DNA from: Cenococcum geophilum 1.58
Taxonomy: Eukaryota; Ascomycota; Dothideomycetes; Gloniales; Gloniaceae
Direction: 5' to 3'
Length of the DNA stretch: 64,000 nt
NCBI GenBank assembly: GCA_001692895.1
Contig: KV748184.1
Span: 744,001-808,000 of the forward strand
Below, in pieces: positions 22,400-44,718 of this stretch (positions are counted from its first letter, which is position 1; each line of letters opens with the position of its first letter). The notes below the pieces were generated by a model that saw only the letters and a program-made list of their open reading frames with translations, was not told the origin of the DNA and did not search any database. A program made the translations under genes and the position numbers.

Positions 22400-25300
22400 C
22401 CTACTACCCCTAACGATTCTTCTTCTCTTCCTCTCCTTAGCTTAGTATCTTTATTAGATAGCAATCTATAAGCTTTAGTCTAGAGGCATTTATGCAAGCC
22501 GTTATATAAGTTCTATTATATTTAATAAATATTAAAACCTATTAACTATTAAAGAAGCTTAATATAAAATACCTAATATATTATACTTATAAAAGGAGCT
22601 CTTACTGCACCTGGCCTAAAAAGACCAAAACCAACCAAAAAGAACCCTAAAAAACACCTAGAGAATCCCCCTAAGATGCATACATCGCAGGGGAGGCATA
22701 CATTAACCGACGGTGGCTCGCACTCGCGCGTAACCGCCAGATCCACGCCTAATAACGGCCCTCTATAATAAAGACGGGCGAATACCACACTATAAAGCGG
22801 AAACACCTCTATTAAGAAGGTATCTAATAAAATATAAAGCCTACTAGACGCGTCTAGTATCTAGAATTGCGGGGGAGTAACTATTAGCTATAACAAACTA
22901 ATATAGCTAGTAGAATAGCTTCGCCAGTCTAGTAAACCTTAGGCGCCCCTTTAGCAACCCCTTAATTAAATCCTCTAACGGCTAAGTAAAATTAAAAATA
23001 AATAAAATTTCCCCTTACCGGCGAACCGCACCTAGGCCGCTATAGCCGCGCTTTTACAGCATAGGGAACCTACTCCCCTTAAGATAATAACCGGGTATAT
23101 AATTATAATATAACCAAATATAGAAAAAGTAGAGGGGCTTAGAGGATAATTAGAAATAGAAGTCCTTATGGAGATTCGTAAAGAGGTCTATAACGTAGTT
23201 ATAGTCTAATACCTTAGGAGCGGAGATATTAGAGTTACCCTAAAGGACTAATAGGTAAAGGAATAAGCTATAAGGGCAGGGGATAGGCTAGGAGAACGTA
23301 TTAGTATAAAAGTGCTTTGTGAAGACTACCTAGTTAAAGTCCTAGCGGTTCCTATAAACCTTAGGGTAAAAAAGGGACGCTAGGCGGATAACACAGCAAC
23401 TATATAGGAGATAGTAAAATATATAGAACGCCTTATATTAGGCCTTAAGATTACCTAAATCTAATGGCTTTAATAGGAAAATATAAATTAAGTAAATAAT
23501 AAGAATAATAAGAGGATATAAGGGTCGCTAGAGACTTGCTAGGGAGACGCTAGTTAAACGTATGGCTCCCTTATCGTCAGTATATATATACTAGGAATGC
23601 AAAAACTCTTTATCCAAAAAGGAATAATTATAAATGGCCTTATATATAACGTAAGGCTTTATAACCACAGACTACGCCTAGAATAATACTACCGCTATAT
23701 ATAATAGGGACACACCTAATCCACATGCGTAGTATAGGTGTGCTGCGGCCACTGTGTAGGCCCCTATAATATAAGACACTGCTTAAATTAAGACTAAATA
23801 AAATGCGTAAACTGCTACTGAAGTATATATAAGGCGTAGGAGAGAGAAGATTATATTAAATATAGGAGGCGGAAGGTAAGGGCTTAATAGCTATGGGAAT
23901 AACTGCACGCTAGGTTATATAAATAGAAACAATAGGCGATAAGCTAGGGGGACACAGGTGCCTTTTTAGCGTTTCCTACCTTTAGTACTAGGGGGCTAGG
24001 CTAGCCATCCTAAGCCTTAACGGGCTAGAAGCGGCGCTGCGCGATATTACTAGACTATATAGGGATATAAGGGTCACAGGGGATATAAGGGAGAGGACGC
24101 CTAGTAGGAAGACCCCTATAGATAGCTATAGTAAGCTTAAGACCAGGATAATTAAGAATTAGATTTAACGCGGCAAATATAACATTTATAGCCAACCTAT
24201 AAAGGGTATATAGCTAGCTAGTAAGAATAGGGGAGGAACTAGAGATAATAATAGATTTAGATATAGAAGCGCTAGTAGGAATATAAGATATAGGAATAGA
24301 AAGCTCTATATAAAATAAGTAGTAACTAGGGTATAAATATAAGAGATAGAAGTTCTAAATATTTTAGAGAAAGTAAAAATAAAAGAAGTAAGGAACGAAG
24401 GAAAGGCAAAGGACCCTTACTAGGGGTCCGCTACCTATCTATTATATAGTATAACTGCGGCAATATAAACTACCGTCTTATAAGGCCTTTACTAGACAGT
24501 TTAGACCTAGAGAAATACTATATCCTTACTATATAAGAGCCGTACTATAATACCTATATATAATTAACATACTGCCCCTAAGGATTCCAGCTCCTATATG
24601 AACCAAAAGCAGCTATACGCGTATGCTTTATAATTAATAAGGCTATTAGCCTATCCTTATAGTTATAGCAGGTAGTTAACTTAGATATTATAGTTATAAT
24701 AATCCAGATATATAGGGGACCGGTATAAATTATTAATATATATAACTCTAGGGTTAAAGGGGTCCCATAAATAGAGAATATTATATTAGTAATAAGCTTG
24801 CTAAAAACTAAAGGTATAAAGTCCATCCTATTAGGAGACATAAACCTCTACTACCCGCGGTAGAGGGGTATCCATATTGCTGCTAATTAATAGGTAGAGT
24901 GCCTATTAAGAGCTATAGACACCTAGGGCCTTAAGTTGGCCACTCCCTTAGGAGCAACTATATGGTAATAAGGAACCTCTAAAAGTATAATTAACCTTAT
25001 ATTTATAGACGAAGGCCTATACTAAAGACTTAAAAGGTATAACCCTAAAGAAGAATAAGCACTTACCTTAGACTATATCCCCATCTAAATACAGCTAGAT
25101 TTAGATATTAAGGCGCAATTAAGTAGTAAAAGATACGTAATAAGGAAGCTTAAGATAGACAGTTTCCTTAATATAGTTAAATAATAACTCTAAGACCTAG
25201 AAGAAATCCACCTAATTCTAAATAAGTAAGGCTTATTAGCCACCCCTAAGGAAATTAACTAAAGACTAGAAAGGATCCAGGCAGCAATTAAAAATAGGCT

Positions 25301-28140
25301 AAAAGAGCACTGCCCGGTCTTAAAACCGGGCCCCTATACGCGACATATATAGTCCGCATAATACGCGGTTCTTATTACTAGCTAATGACAAGCAAGAAGG
25401 AAATATATAAGCAGCTATAACCCTAAAGATAAGAGATAATATAAAGACACGAGAAACCAGTTAAAGAATACCCTAAAGAAAGAAGTAAGGAATAACTAGA
25501 GATAGTTTATAAACGAGCATACTTTTAACCTAAGCCTCCCCTATAATAAGGGCCTTTAGGCTATAGCAAAATAGGTAAAGAAAAAGGCAGGGCGCCTAGT
25601 AGAAGACCTATACCTACTACCCCTATAAAGAGTAGGGGAATTATAGGCTACTAATAATAATAATAAGAAGGCAAAGATCCTTATAGAGAGGTTCTTCCTC
25701 TAACCGGCTCCGGCAGACCTTAGTAACATTATAGGTAAAACACTAGTAACTCGCCTAAGGGTCGATAGCGATATAACAACAGAGGAAATGGCCAGAACTA
25801 TTAGCCGCCTTTTAAATAATATAGTACTAGGACTAGATGGGATTCTAAATAAGGCCTTAAAAACCTATAGACCACTTATAGCACCCTAGCTTATAGATAT
25901 AGCTAGGGCATACTTTACCATAGGCTACTACCCGCGACTCGGAAGATTTATAACGACGGTTGTTCTATAGAAAGAAGGTAAAGTAGATTACTTAATTCTA
26001 GGAAGCTACTGCCCTATTGCTTTAGAAAACACCCTTAGCAAGATCTTAGAAAAGGTAATAGCGGACTATATAGTAGATACGGCTAAGGAATACAACCTAC
26101 TACTATAAAGCCAAATAGGGGCAAGAAAGAACCGCTTAACACTATTAGCACTTACGCTACTCGCTACTACTATTAAATCCGTATAGGCGATGCGAAGAGA
26201 CTTTATAATATTAATGCTCGGCCTAGATATTAGCGGCGCCTATAATAACATACCCTACAAGCGTCTTCTATATATCCTTAGGGTAAAAGGCTTCCTAGAA
26301 TAGATTATATAATTTATTTAAGGGTTTACAGGTTAGAAAGAAATATTATTAGTCTTTAATAGATACTAGAGCCCCCCTATTATAGTTACAACAGGAATAC
26401 TATAAGGATTACCCCTCTTACCTATACTCTTCCTTTTCTTTATAAGCAACCTACTTAACTCCTTTAAGGAAGGGGCAACCTAGGGGATAGGCTTTGTTAA
26501 TAATATAAACCTAATTATATACGGGCTAATAGCCGTAAAGAATTATAGAACACTGGAGAAAGTTTATAATACTTATATAGAATAGGTAAGACGATATAAA
26601 GTCTAATTTTTTCTAGAGAAATACTAGCTAATCTACTTTATAAGAAAACGCAACTAATCTACAGATCTTTAGTATATAATTCGCATTTAAGGCTTTAGGG
26701 GTTAACTAGTTTAGGGCCTAAGGGTATTAGGAGTATGGGTAAATAGTAAGCTCTAGTAGAGCGTATATATAGCGTAAGCGGCCCGTAAGGGCTAAATATA
26801 GTACATTATATTATTTAGGATCGTCAATTCTATATAGGGTCTATGCTTTTAAAGGTCACGCCTACTATATACAGCAGTTATTTGGCTAACTATAACGTAT
26901 AGGTCTAGTATTTAGGCTATTAGAGAATCTAAAAAAGGCCCCCCTAAATTACTCCTTAAATTACTCTAAAAGGTCTAAATAGCCTACCTTTAGAGTATAA
27001 TAGGTGGATATAAGCGAATGGCTACAGTACTGCTTAAAAAGGAAGCTAATATTCCCCCCCTATAACTATATATTAAAGCTACTATAATATAAAAGGCATA
27101 AAATAAACGCAACTCTAATGTTATAAAGTATATTAAGATACGCCTAAATAAACTATAAAGGGACCCTAGGGTGCCCTATAGGAGAATAAACTAACAACCC
27201 TAAAATAGGGAAGATATATTAAAGAAACAGGTAAAGAAAGCAGAAGAAGAATAGTACTACTTTAGGGCCTAGGCCTATATAGAGAAGGAAGGGAGACGTA
27301 TAAAAGGCCAGTAAAGATAATAATAAGAGAGAGAAAGGAGCCAAAGTAAAGTATAAAAGAACGCTAGGAAACTATCTACCGTAATATAATACTAGCTGGA
27401 CTAACGCTAGAGAGGTATATAGGAGTTAAAGGTATAGAGGCTAATTAAGGTAAGAGGAACCTAAGCTATAGTATAGTTAACGCTATAGGGGGTAAATACT
27501 CTAGGGCTTTAAGAAGGCCTAATAAAGGCAGAAAATATAATAGTAACACTCTTAAGAATAGGAATAATAGGACTAAAAGACTAGCTCTACTAAGTAGGTG
27601 TCCTAGTAGGTAGCCCAAGATATAAATATAGCTGGCTAAGATAGACACTAAAATATATAATACTGTTATACCCCTTACACACCAACTAAGAAGTAATACT
27701 TTTAGTAGCTAGTATAGAGAACTATAATATACTACTCTTAATATAAAAAGGCCTTAAGGCGGTTACCTAGTAGCTTATTAGCTAAAATATACTAAACCAG
27801 TTTTAGGTTATAAGGAAAATAGTAATAAAGAGTAGGGGGGGTAAGTAACGGGCGCCCCCTAATAACTCTATAGTGGTAGAGTAAAGTTTACAATACTAGC
27901 GCGTCCGTAGGCTTATTACGGCAGCAGTGGTTCCTAAAGAGGTTAAAAAGTAAGGTAGTAGAGCACTATAGGTAACTCGCAGGCGCCTCGTAGGCGCCTT
28001 ATAGGCGAGTCCTAAAAGGCGGGGAGATGGATTACGGGGTTTTCTTAAATAGAGTTTTCTCCCCACATGTATATAAGGAGTAGTCCGCGTGGGCCTAATA
28101 GGGATCCGAATCGGACGTTAAGCAATGAATAATAATAATA
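22400..28140 (+). mobile_element. Tad1-like LINE, near full length, RIP-inactivated (copy B)
   Basis: Domains in order on the plus strand: ORF1 with zinc knuckles at about 23680-23830 (IINGLIYNVRLYNHRLRLE, then VCCGHCVGPYNIRHC); AP-like endonuclease at about 24480-25080 (DILCIQEPYYNTY, a LLGDINLYYPR block, TLDYIPI); RT at about 25780-26800 (a KEGKVDYLILGSYCPIAL block, QIGARKNRLTLLAL, GLDISGAYNN, then LRVLGVWVNSKL); and the C-terminal segment shared with copy A. It ends with aagcaatgaataataataata at 28140. LINEs of this clade are common RIP targets. The 5' end is uncertain (22270-22600). Stops occur throughout. Confidence 0.85.
26862..28140 (+). repeat. Long direct repeat of 13292-14580 (LINE 3' end)
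   Basis: Second copy of the 1.28-kb LINE 3' part. It starts at cgcctactatataca and ends with the same TAA-rich tail. The two copies lie 13.6 kb apart in the same orientation and differ mostly by transitions. Confidence 0.85.
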
Positions 28141-29010
28141 CAAAATACCTAGGTCCCTTTTAACTTTTAAGTGATATATAAAGTGTATCCTGTGGTAAAG
28201 CTTGACTATATCTTAGGCCTGTAATACAATTAATGGATATGTTATAGTTTGTCTAGTCGTGACCGGCCTAACAAACTAAGCCTACAAACCCACAGCCAAT
28301 TTGAAAGCGTCTTCAGAATTCGGTTCACCAGTTTGCAGCGTAAGAAGTATAGCTTCGCACCGTATAATCAACTTGTCATTAAATAAACGAACTCCGTCAT
28401 GGGGGAATTAATGAGTAGGGGTATCTCTATCTCGCACCAATCCGAATCAAAAGCTCATGCAGTAAAAACCCCTAAACACACACTCCCCAATCTCCAAAAG
28501 AATACCAATTGTAAAAAGACATAACACGCTAGAATTGAATTGAAAGTAACGCTCGTCCAGAGAGAAATAGAGGAAACGATGATCCCCAGATTGTGACTAC
28601 CCTGAGACACCTTTTCCCACCAGGGAAATCCCAATGCAACCCCGTTGTCCATGCAGAGAAAAACCCATTTAGAAACACACACGCCTGAGAGAGACATAGT
28701 TTGCTCCGCTACGGGGTCCTGCCCGGACTTTAAGCGAGGAAAATATGGGGAACGAGGTGGGAAATATGGTGGTAGGGTAATATAACAATAATAGTAACAA
28801 CAATAATAATAGCGACGAAGCGTTTAAAGCTGATAGTCCTGATAAGTCCCGGCCTCACAAAGCCGAAATAATGGCACACGAAACGAGTTAGCCGCGAAAA
28901 CTTGGCTGTGCTTCAAAAAGCGCATTTCGGGGTGTCTCCAACCCAATCCTGTAACAGTCCTCCTTTGAAATGAATGGTCCATGCATTTTCCAAATATCTC
29001 CATCCAAAAC
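28141..29010. other. Compartment boundary and 3' flank of the giant gene
   Basis: Immediately after the LINE tail, GC content rises and TA crowding stops. No gene is supported; small frames at 28455-28697 and 28824-29024 have no recognisable content. A run of aataat/aacaat simple repeat lies at about 28780-28812. The right part is probably the 3' UTR of the minus-strand gene ending at 29011. Confidence 0.5.
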
Positions 29011-37697
<8,687 letters not shown>

Positions 37698-39763
37698 GGT
37701 GCGATGAGCCGCGGGGAACGGATCTGGAGGCACGCGAGTCGAGTGTGCTGGCTGGGGGAGCAGCTGGGCACATTGAAGGTTTTGCGGAGATTTCCTTTCG
37801 CTTTTTGTTACGCTGGAAAAAATGCAGGCCGGGTTTTCGTCGAGGGTCGTCGTCGGAAGGCGAGGTTTACCGACGGGGGTTTTGGGTGCGAGGTGCGAGG
37901 GTGGGAGGATTAAGGGTGTGTGTGGGTGGGTGTGTCGAGGCTGAGGGTCAGGCGTGCGGAGTGAGGCTGGCTCACTCTGGTCTCTTGCAGCGGGCCTTGT
38001 GAGTGATTTTCCGTTGTCGAAACAGAAAACACTCTCTCCGAATTCCTCCTTGAAAAAAAAGGCTCGAGAAGTTGAGGAAGTGAGGATTTTATTGTTGTGC
38101 GTCAGCACACACCGGTTCTCCCCAGCGTTCTGCGAATGGCGAGTGCAGTTTTGATGGGTCTTCTTTCTGTTGGAGGAAGACGACGCAGGTTCGAGAGAGA
38201 TGCAGCAAGCAAAGCAAGCAAGCTGGGAAAGGGCAACCAGCAGCTGCGGGCGAGCGAGTGAAGGGGTCGGTCACAAGGCGCGCATGGGTATTGGTTAAAC
38301 AGTTTGGGCCGCTGTGTGTGGGTGTGTGTCGCAGTTGTGTGGGTGGTGGGTTAGTGTGCCGAAACGCCTTCGTCAGCGAGCGAGCGACCCGTATCCCCTG
38401 TCTGTTCCCCAGGCAAGGAGCGAGATTGGCAGCGATAGCTAGATTGGCGTGCCCGGACCCTGGCCGTCACACGCCCTTCACAGTAGCGAAGAGGCAAAAA
38501 ATCCTGCCGTTTCGACTGGTGCGAGGAGGGGGGCAGAGAGAGCTGTGTATACAGCTTTGTATACGCTCGAGGAAAAAATGAGTTTTTCGGGAATTGGTTA
38601 AGGCTACATGGTTATGCATCTAGTTTAGAGAACCCCCAGGCCGCAGCCATGAAGGAAAATTTGTCGCCCTTCCTGCACCGCTGCCGCCGGCGCCGTCGCG
38701 ACGTGCATAAGACGTACATATGTACACCATAATAAAAACATTCTTTCGAACCCCAAACCCCAAAAAAATGCCACATTCTTTATCCGAAAGAACCAACTGG
38801 ATCAAATGCCTGAGCACTTCTGGGACGGGCGTAAACACGCCGCTGCTCTAAATGCCCACTTTCTCCATCATGGCTGCGCTCGCGGCAAGTTAATTGGTCG
38901 GCTTCGACTGAGGTTGTCGGCTTCACCGCATTTTGAAGAAGGGCCCTCTCAGCGGGCCCAGCACCGTCGCGGGCGAATGGCAAGCCGCCCGCGCCCCCCG
39001 TAGCGTGTTTAGGTGGGCCATGGCGGCCGCAAGCTAACGGCTTGAGAGCGCGCGCGAGGCCAATTGCGGCGCGCGACGGCGGCGAGGAATTTGGATTTGC
39101 CCGTTTTGGGGGCGAGGCGGTGATGGTATGTGGACAACGCATGCCGGTTTCATTGCTGCAGAGGGCTCTGACGATGCGTTGAGGATGCAGTTGAGCCATT
39201 GCTAATTGTGGGGCCAGTGACAGTTGTATATCAGAAACTGGAGGGGATGTGCTAGGCTAAGGTAGCTAGCCATGGTGCCGACGCATGAACAGCTAGCATT
39301 GCTTTGTCTTTATGTCCGGCAAATTCGGTGGCGTAATGCTTTAGCATATGTTTTTTAATCTAGACGCTGCTTTGGTTGGGTATATATGATGGGGGTATAT
39401 ATAGATACAAACAAGTTATGAAAGCCATTAAGCTGCCTTCTCCGTAGAAATCGTCTCTGCCCGGGTATTGATAGATAATCGCCCCCCATTGACTCCTGAA
39501 AGAAACGGGAAAAGCTTCGTCGAGCAGGCCTCCAGCGATAACAAACGAAATTGATAGTGAGATGATGCCGTGAGGCGTAAATTTTATACTGGCATTAAGA
39601 AGATTACCCTCCCGAGGAAAAACAGAAGGAAGAGACTAGACTAGACGACGGCGAATTAATATCTATAATCAATGGAATCGCTAAAGCGCAGCAAATCAAG
39701 GTATCAAAAATCAAAACGTGGTACAACGAAATGAAATGTCATCTAGTCCTAGGGGAAAAAAAA
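37698..39763. other. Intergenic, no gene seen
   Basis: Between two minus-strand genes. About 37700-38600 is probably promoter and leader of the giant gene (C/T-rich stretches on its sense strand). About 39000-39760 is likely the 3' UTR of the next gene's neighbourhood. Open frames here (such as 38780-39199 minus) have no recognisable domain or fungal-like composition. Confidence 0.5.
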
Positions 39764-42282
39764 TTAAAACGCTTCGTCGGCTTGCTCCCCGTCGAGAATT
39801 TTTCGAGCCTCGTCGAGCCGTCGTCGCCATTCTTTTCGTTCATACTTATCCTCAGCGGTGCTCTGAAGGTTCATGCACACTTGCTGGAAACTGGCGGCAA
39901 GGCCGTATACGAGCTGCTTTTCCTGCTCGTTGAGCGAAAGCCGGCGGTCTGAGTTCGAACCGGAGTCGAGTAAGGTGGAGAATATCTTCGAGGCTCGGAG
40001 CCCGCCCACCAGATCTGCCCCTGGCGATCCGCCTCGAGAGTTTTGAGACGGCCACTTTGTAGGGTCCAGGCTCTGATTTGTTGCTCGTGTCTTCAGGGCC
40101 ATTACAGCTGGATCTGGTCGGTTGGCGTCTGCCACGTTTTGTCCGCCATTGGCCTGTGCGGCTGCACGTTGCTGATGACTGATAATTTGCTGCGAGAGCT
40201 CATCGAGCGGGTTAGATCCTTCATCAGAGCTGTCATCAGAATCGTTGCCTTCTTTAGCCGTAGCAAATGAAGCGACAGTTGAGATTGAGTCCACGCTGTC
40301 ATTGCGTTGGTGAAGCCTCACTGACAACTTTGAGTGTTTTGGCGTAGACTCAAGATCAGGAGAGTTCCGAGTTGATGTTACTGGCCTCGTAGTCTCCACT
40401 GAATCAGCAGAGCTTGCGCTTGATCGGCGACTTCCAGTGCTATAGCTACCCATCGCACTATGGAGGAAGAAGTTCTCGTAGTCGAAAGCATCTAAGCGGT
40501 CCTCGTGTCGTTCCGTAATGATTGGTTCATATGCCGCATCTTCGTAAACGCTCTCGCCTTCCAGCTCCAGGTCACCGTTCACCACTGACACAAAATCTGG
40601 CTCATCAAGGTCATCATGGCTCTCGACGTCCAGATGGTCGTCGCTAGAACCCTCTTCCGCGTCCTCGTAGTGGCTCTCTTGATACTCGCTCTGCTTCTCA
40701 GGCTCAGCTGGTGATAGTTGGTCGACACGTAAATCCGAAGTGACTGCTTTCGGCAAAAAGGCATCGCTGTCATCGTCCTCGTAGAGTTCCCTTCTAGTAG
40801 GTGATGAGTCTCCCTTGATGCCGATTCCAGCACCGGTGGTAATAGGGCTAGTCTTGTAAGCTTCAACGCCCGAATACCATATCTCAGCAGCCGTGAAAGG
40901 GCTCGGGGTTCGAAGGCTCTGCAGGCTGCGTCTCCTTAGGCCATCCTCACGTGCACGCTGTTTGAGCGTTGAAATTTTACCCTTCAATTCGTTCATCTGA
41001 ACACGTAAATCGCTGGTTGTTGATGCCGATCGATGTAATTTCGGAATCTCGTCTTCCGGCAATGGTTCTAGACTACTCGGAGAGCTCCTGGACTCATTGG
41101 AGGCTTTACGCAAGGGATACTCCCGGTCATTGTAACTCCAGCCCATTCCCCGATAATCTCGAATTGCTTCGTGGCTCCTGCTTTCTCTCACAGATTGCGC
41201 CGAAGGAATTCCATCTACAGGTGACCAGGGCCCGCTGACTGCACCCATTGCACTGGACGAGCGCCTGTCCTTCCCATTTGCTCGATTGATCACCCCAGGA
41301 GACAATGGGGATGGGATCGATGTCTCGCTAAAAACGCGCGAATGTCCAGGACTGCTACCGGCCGAGAGAGGAGATGAATGAAATGGACGTTGTCTCGGTG
41401 GAATAAATCCAAGGCCGCCGTACAGTTTTCGATCTCGGTCTCTGGCAGCAGAAAGTTGTTGGGAGAGCTCGGAAGCCATTTTCATGTTGCTTAAGGAAGT
41501 GGAAGGAGTGACCAGGAGCGAGTGTCTGGCACCTCTCAAGTTCCCCTCCATGACCTATTCAAAATTAGTGGGTGAATTCGGCCGTAAAATAGGGACTTCG
41601 TTCATACATTTAGCCTTTTCTTCGCGTTGGCCAAAATCATCTCCGCTCTCCTACTCAGCGCTGCTGAGGAATAAGGATCATCATCACCATCCTCTGGACC
41701 GTCCAGCCACCGCTCAGTCTCAATATCATCATCACCGTTCGCAACTTTCGGTAAGTGGCCAATATGGTCTTCTTCTTCGTCCAGAACCACTCCGCTGTCA
41801 TCAAAAGCACCAGGTCCATCGAAACCAGGCCACTTCATGTTCTCCAAATCCTCGCTGTGGACTGAACTTGACGCGCTGCTCAGTCTCCGATCCCTATACG
41901 CATCCCAGTTTTCCATATTGTGTCCGGAAATTGAGTCCCTCAGGGTTGGAGATGAGGCTAGCATATCGTCGTGGGGACTGCGCCTCTTTGGAGTTACGTC
42001 CACTTCGGAGATGTTTGGTAAGGTGGTGCTTGAGGGACGCGCCGTAATGGGAGGAGACATTGTTCGGGGAGAAGAGCCTCGGCGGCCCTGCGGCGCGCTA
42101 GATAGCTTGACAGTTTGGGACGAGAGGTTTCCGTGGTAGAAGAGTGAGGGGGAGGGCGGGCACTGCGCATTGGCGTAGGGAGAGGGCGAAAAGCTGCGCG
42201 TGGCCTCTGGAAGGATCATATCAGGATTCGTGAGAGTGGGAGACGGCAGTCCCATGGACGCGGCCGAATTTTGTGCGGCCAT
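39764..42282 (-). CDS. Conserved fungal Ser-rich protein of unknown function
   Basis: Two exons: 42282-41608 and 41554-39764, with a 53-bp intron (GTATGA..GAATAG, branch cactaat), phase 0, giving 821 residues. The N-terminal 200 residues are Ser/Pro-rich with many short SP/TP sites. At residues about 210-235 comes a conserved-looking block, RRAEMILANAKKRLN followed by MEGNLRGARHSL, formed exactly across the splice junction, which supports the model. A short coiled coil (LRVQMNELKGKISTLKQRAR) is followed by RRRSLQSLRTPSPFTAAEIWY. An acidic middle and a C-terminal helix (EKQLVYGLAASFQQVC ... RRRLDEARKILDG) complete it. No enzyme motif, signal peptide or membrane segment. It resembles widely conserved filamentous-fungal hypothetical proteins; the many SP sites suggest phosphorylation but prove nothing. 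Confidence 0.85.
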
Positions 42283-43207
42283 TACCAGGTAGTTTTTCGC
42301 AGCCGTTGTCCCGTCGATCAGGGGTTTCCTAGGGTCGGGAGCATCGTGAAATTGAGTTGTTTTACGACGTCAGGTTGTGTAACTGCAGCAACACCACAGC
42401 AGGTTGAGAGGCGTGAGACGGGGGACTGGATGCGTGAGAGATGCGTTAGGAGTCGTACCTTGTAATGCGCAATTTCCAGCGCAATCATCAAGGTTTTCTA
42501 GAACGGCGTGTACCGTGCGACGGTACGCATTTATTGCCAAAGCGGATCTCGCCCGCTTTTAGCGAGGCTGGCAAGGCACCTCCAGCCTTAATGACATGTA
42601 ATTACGTTCTCACGTGGGAGACATATAAGCACCCTATCTCATCTTTTTCCCAACGCATCCGAGGCTAACCCTAAGTCCTATCCCAGCATCAAACCATGCT
42701 AATCAAAAAGCAATCCAAAGGACGTTGAGATCCATTACCGTTCGTTCCATAAACGCTCCAACCCTTGGATGTCTTCCATACAACCTGGAGCTTGACAACA
42801 TTTCAACCGAGAATATAGTTGCCCAGCTTATCCCAAGAGTAAGATGAGCCTCGTCCCTCGTCGCAATCATCAAGTGCACCAACGCGGCCTTAAACACAGG
42901 TATTCGATACCATCCTTGAATTAAAGGACAGCCAACGAAATTCGAACCGCATTAATACATAATCACGCGTAAACCCGCACTAGAGAGAATGGAGCACGCA
43001 AGTAAACAAACCCCGAAAGTGCTGTAGGATCCAGTCGCAAGGAGAGCTGGTGTTGTATATCCCATTACCTACGGTTATCGATAAGAGCTAGCCAATAGAA
43101 TCAATGGGATCAAGGCCATTTCGCGCACAGTCCAACTCTTGTAGGACACCACTAGCGGAAGGGATAAGCTATTAACGATTGCGCCTGCAGTCCTTTCATG
43201 GTCAGTC
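42283..43207. other. Intergenic, no gene seen
   Basis: The left part (42283-42480) is the leader/promoter of the minus-strand gene ending at 39764. No supported reading frame lies between about 42480 and 43207. Frames at 42703-42897 and 43075-43275 have no recognisable features. Confidence 0.5.
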
Positions 43208-44718
43208 TCAAAGCACGTTTTTATAACCTTCAGTAACCGCATCACTCCGCCCTCGTCCGGAGCGAGACGGTTCAATTTCTTTGAATTTCCTCTCGATTCT
43301 TTTGAGTGTTTGCGATAGCTGTGGTTCGAGATCCGGGTGGAAGACTTGGTCGAAGAAGTGTTCCACGAGCCATTCGGCGACGTTCGGACGCATTATGTCC
43401 TCCCTGCTGTTTCCAGATAAATTTGCGGATTTGGGAGGTAAGGGCTCAAATCATGAGATGAAGCTTATCAAACCGTTGTACGTGTTCAAAATCGGATAGC
43501 AATTCCCTGACCCTCGAATGCTGCAAAGTGGTCAGAGCCTCTAACAACATGTCCTTTCGATTTTGGCCCTCGGAGTAACCGGCTGTCATGCCCGTATAAT
43601 TTCCCGGCAGGCCTTCACGTTCTTGAAACGATTTCTGAAACTCCTCCGTCATATGATTTTCTTGGATGCCAAGTCCAGCGCCATCTTTAGAAAAAGTAAC
43701 CTCCGCCTTATCTCCCTTTTTAACGTCCTGAGACAGGTGGCGCCCACGCCCCATACGCGGGCGATGAACACCCCGATCCACGCAAGAAGCGCAAAGGTAG
43801 AATCCCCCACCGTTGCATAATCCGCACTGAAAACGATCATTGAACAACAGCTCAAAACAGTTAGAGCAGTGGCTATCTAAGAAAGCTCCAGGAACCGAAG
43901 ATAAGATTATTGTTCCAGAGGTAGACATTTCCAGCCTCCGGGGTGGCTTGACTTGCTTCGGGTTCTCTACCTCAGTAGCATGTTTCTCGGAATAGCCATC
44001 GACTAAATCATCCGTGATATCTGAACCTTCTTCTTCCATACAACAAATTCCACAGAATGCGAGCCATTCAAGCGTTGTGCTGACCCTGACTATCACAAAG
44101 ACAACGTCCGCAGCGGTTGGGCGTTTATGACGATGATACTGCAGCAACAACGCACTCCATTCTAGTGGCAGGTTATCGTTTCGAAGCCCTGTACTTCCCA
44201 GAACCGCTATGAGTTGTTCCGCAGCGTAGAAGTTGTCGCGAATGTAGAGGTCTTTGGTACCATGGTTTCGGAAAAAATCCCTGTATTCTTACATTTTCCA
44301 TCCTTTGAGGACAGCTACCATTTTGAAGAGCACGCATCCTAGACCCCATATATCCGAAGATTCATTACAGGTTGCAGACGCAGCGACCTCAGGAGTATAA
44401 TATCGAGGCGAGAGGGGTGCAACCTCGGATGTTATATTTCCATCTCCATCTATTGAATATCGAGAAAGTCCAAAATCGGTAAGGATGTTCCCACTTTGAT
44501 AAGAATATTCGCAGGCTTGATATCATTGTGCCGGATACGACGACCATGCAAGTACTCAATAGCTGACGAAAGACGGCCAAAAGTATATTCGTACGGCCGG
44601 TAGCCGCGAAGAATGGAAAGGAACCTGAGATAAATATGCTGCAAAATCGATATCAGCGACCGGCGACATAAGGATTCCAAGCAGTGATCGCAATGATATG
44701 AATAATATTCAAAGCTCA
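43208..44718 (-). pseudogene. Protein kinase with ZZ-like zinc finger, broken at three places
   Basis: Minus-strand reading gives a Ser/Thr kinase C-lobe: SSAIEYLHGRRIRHNDIKPANILIK (catalytic loop), then a +1 shift to GNILTDFGLSRYS (DFG motif, near 44490), then SPRYYTPEVAAS, SSDIWGLGCVLFKMV, a TAA at 44289-44291 where Gln (CAA) is expected, LEWSALLLQYHRHKRPTAADV, and a Cys/His cluster (CSNCFELLFNDRFQCGLC ... YLCASC) of ZZ type. A third lesion near 43456 (LHLM, one base too many) leads into NSREDIMRPNVAEW and the true C-terminus at 43208. The N-lobe with the Gly-loop and Lys is not recognisable upstream of 44718, so the gene is also 5'-truncated. Fungal kinase/ZZ proteins of this layout often occur near HET genes; function unknown. 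None of the lesions is removable by a plausible intron. Confidence 0.75.

Noticed and set aside
22573-22806. 77-codon minus frame in the LINE 5' region
   Set aside because: Opposite strand to the LINE genes and hydrophobic by composition only.
38780-39199. 139-codon minus frame in the gap between the two large minus-strand genes
   Set aside because: No family motif, and overlapping frames on the other strand are similarly open.
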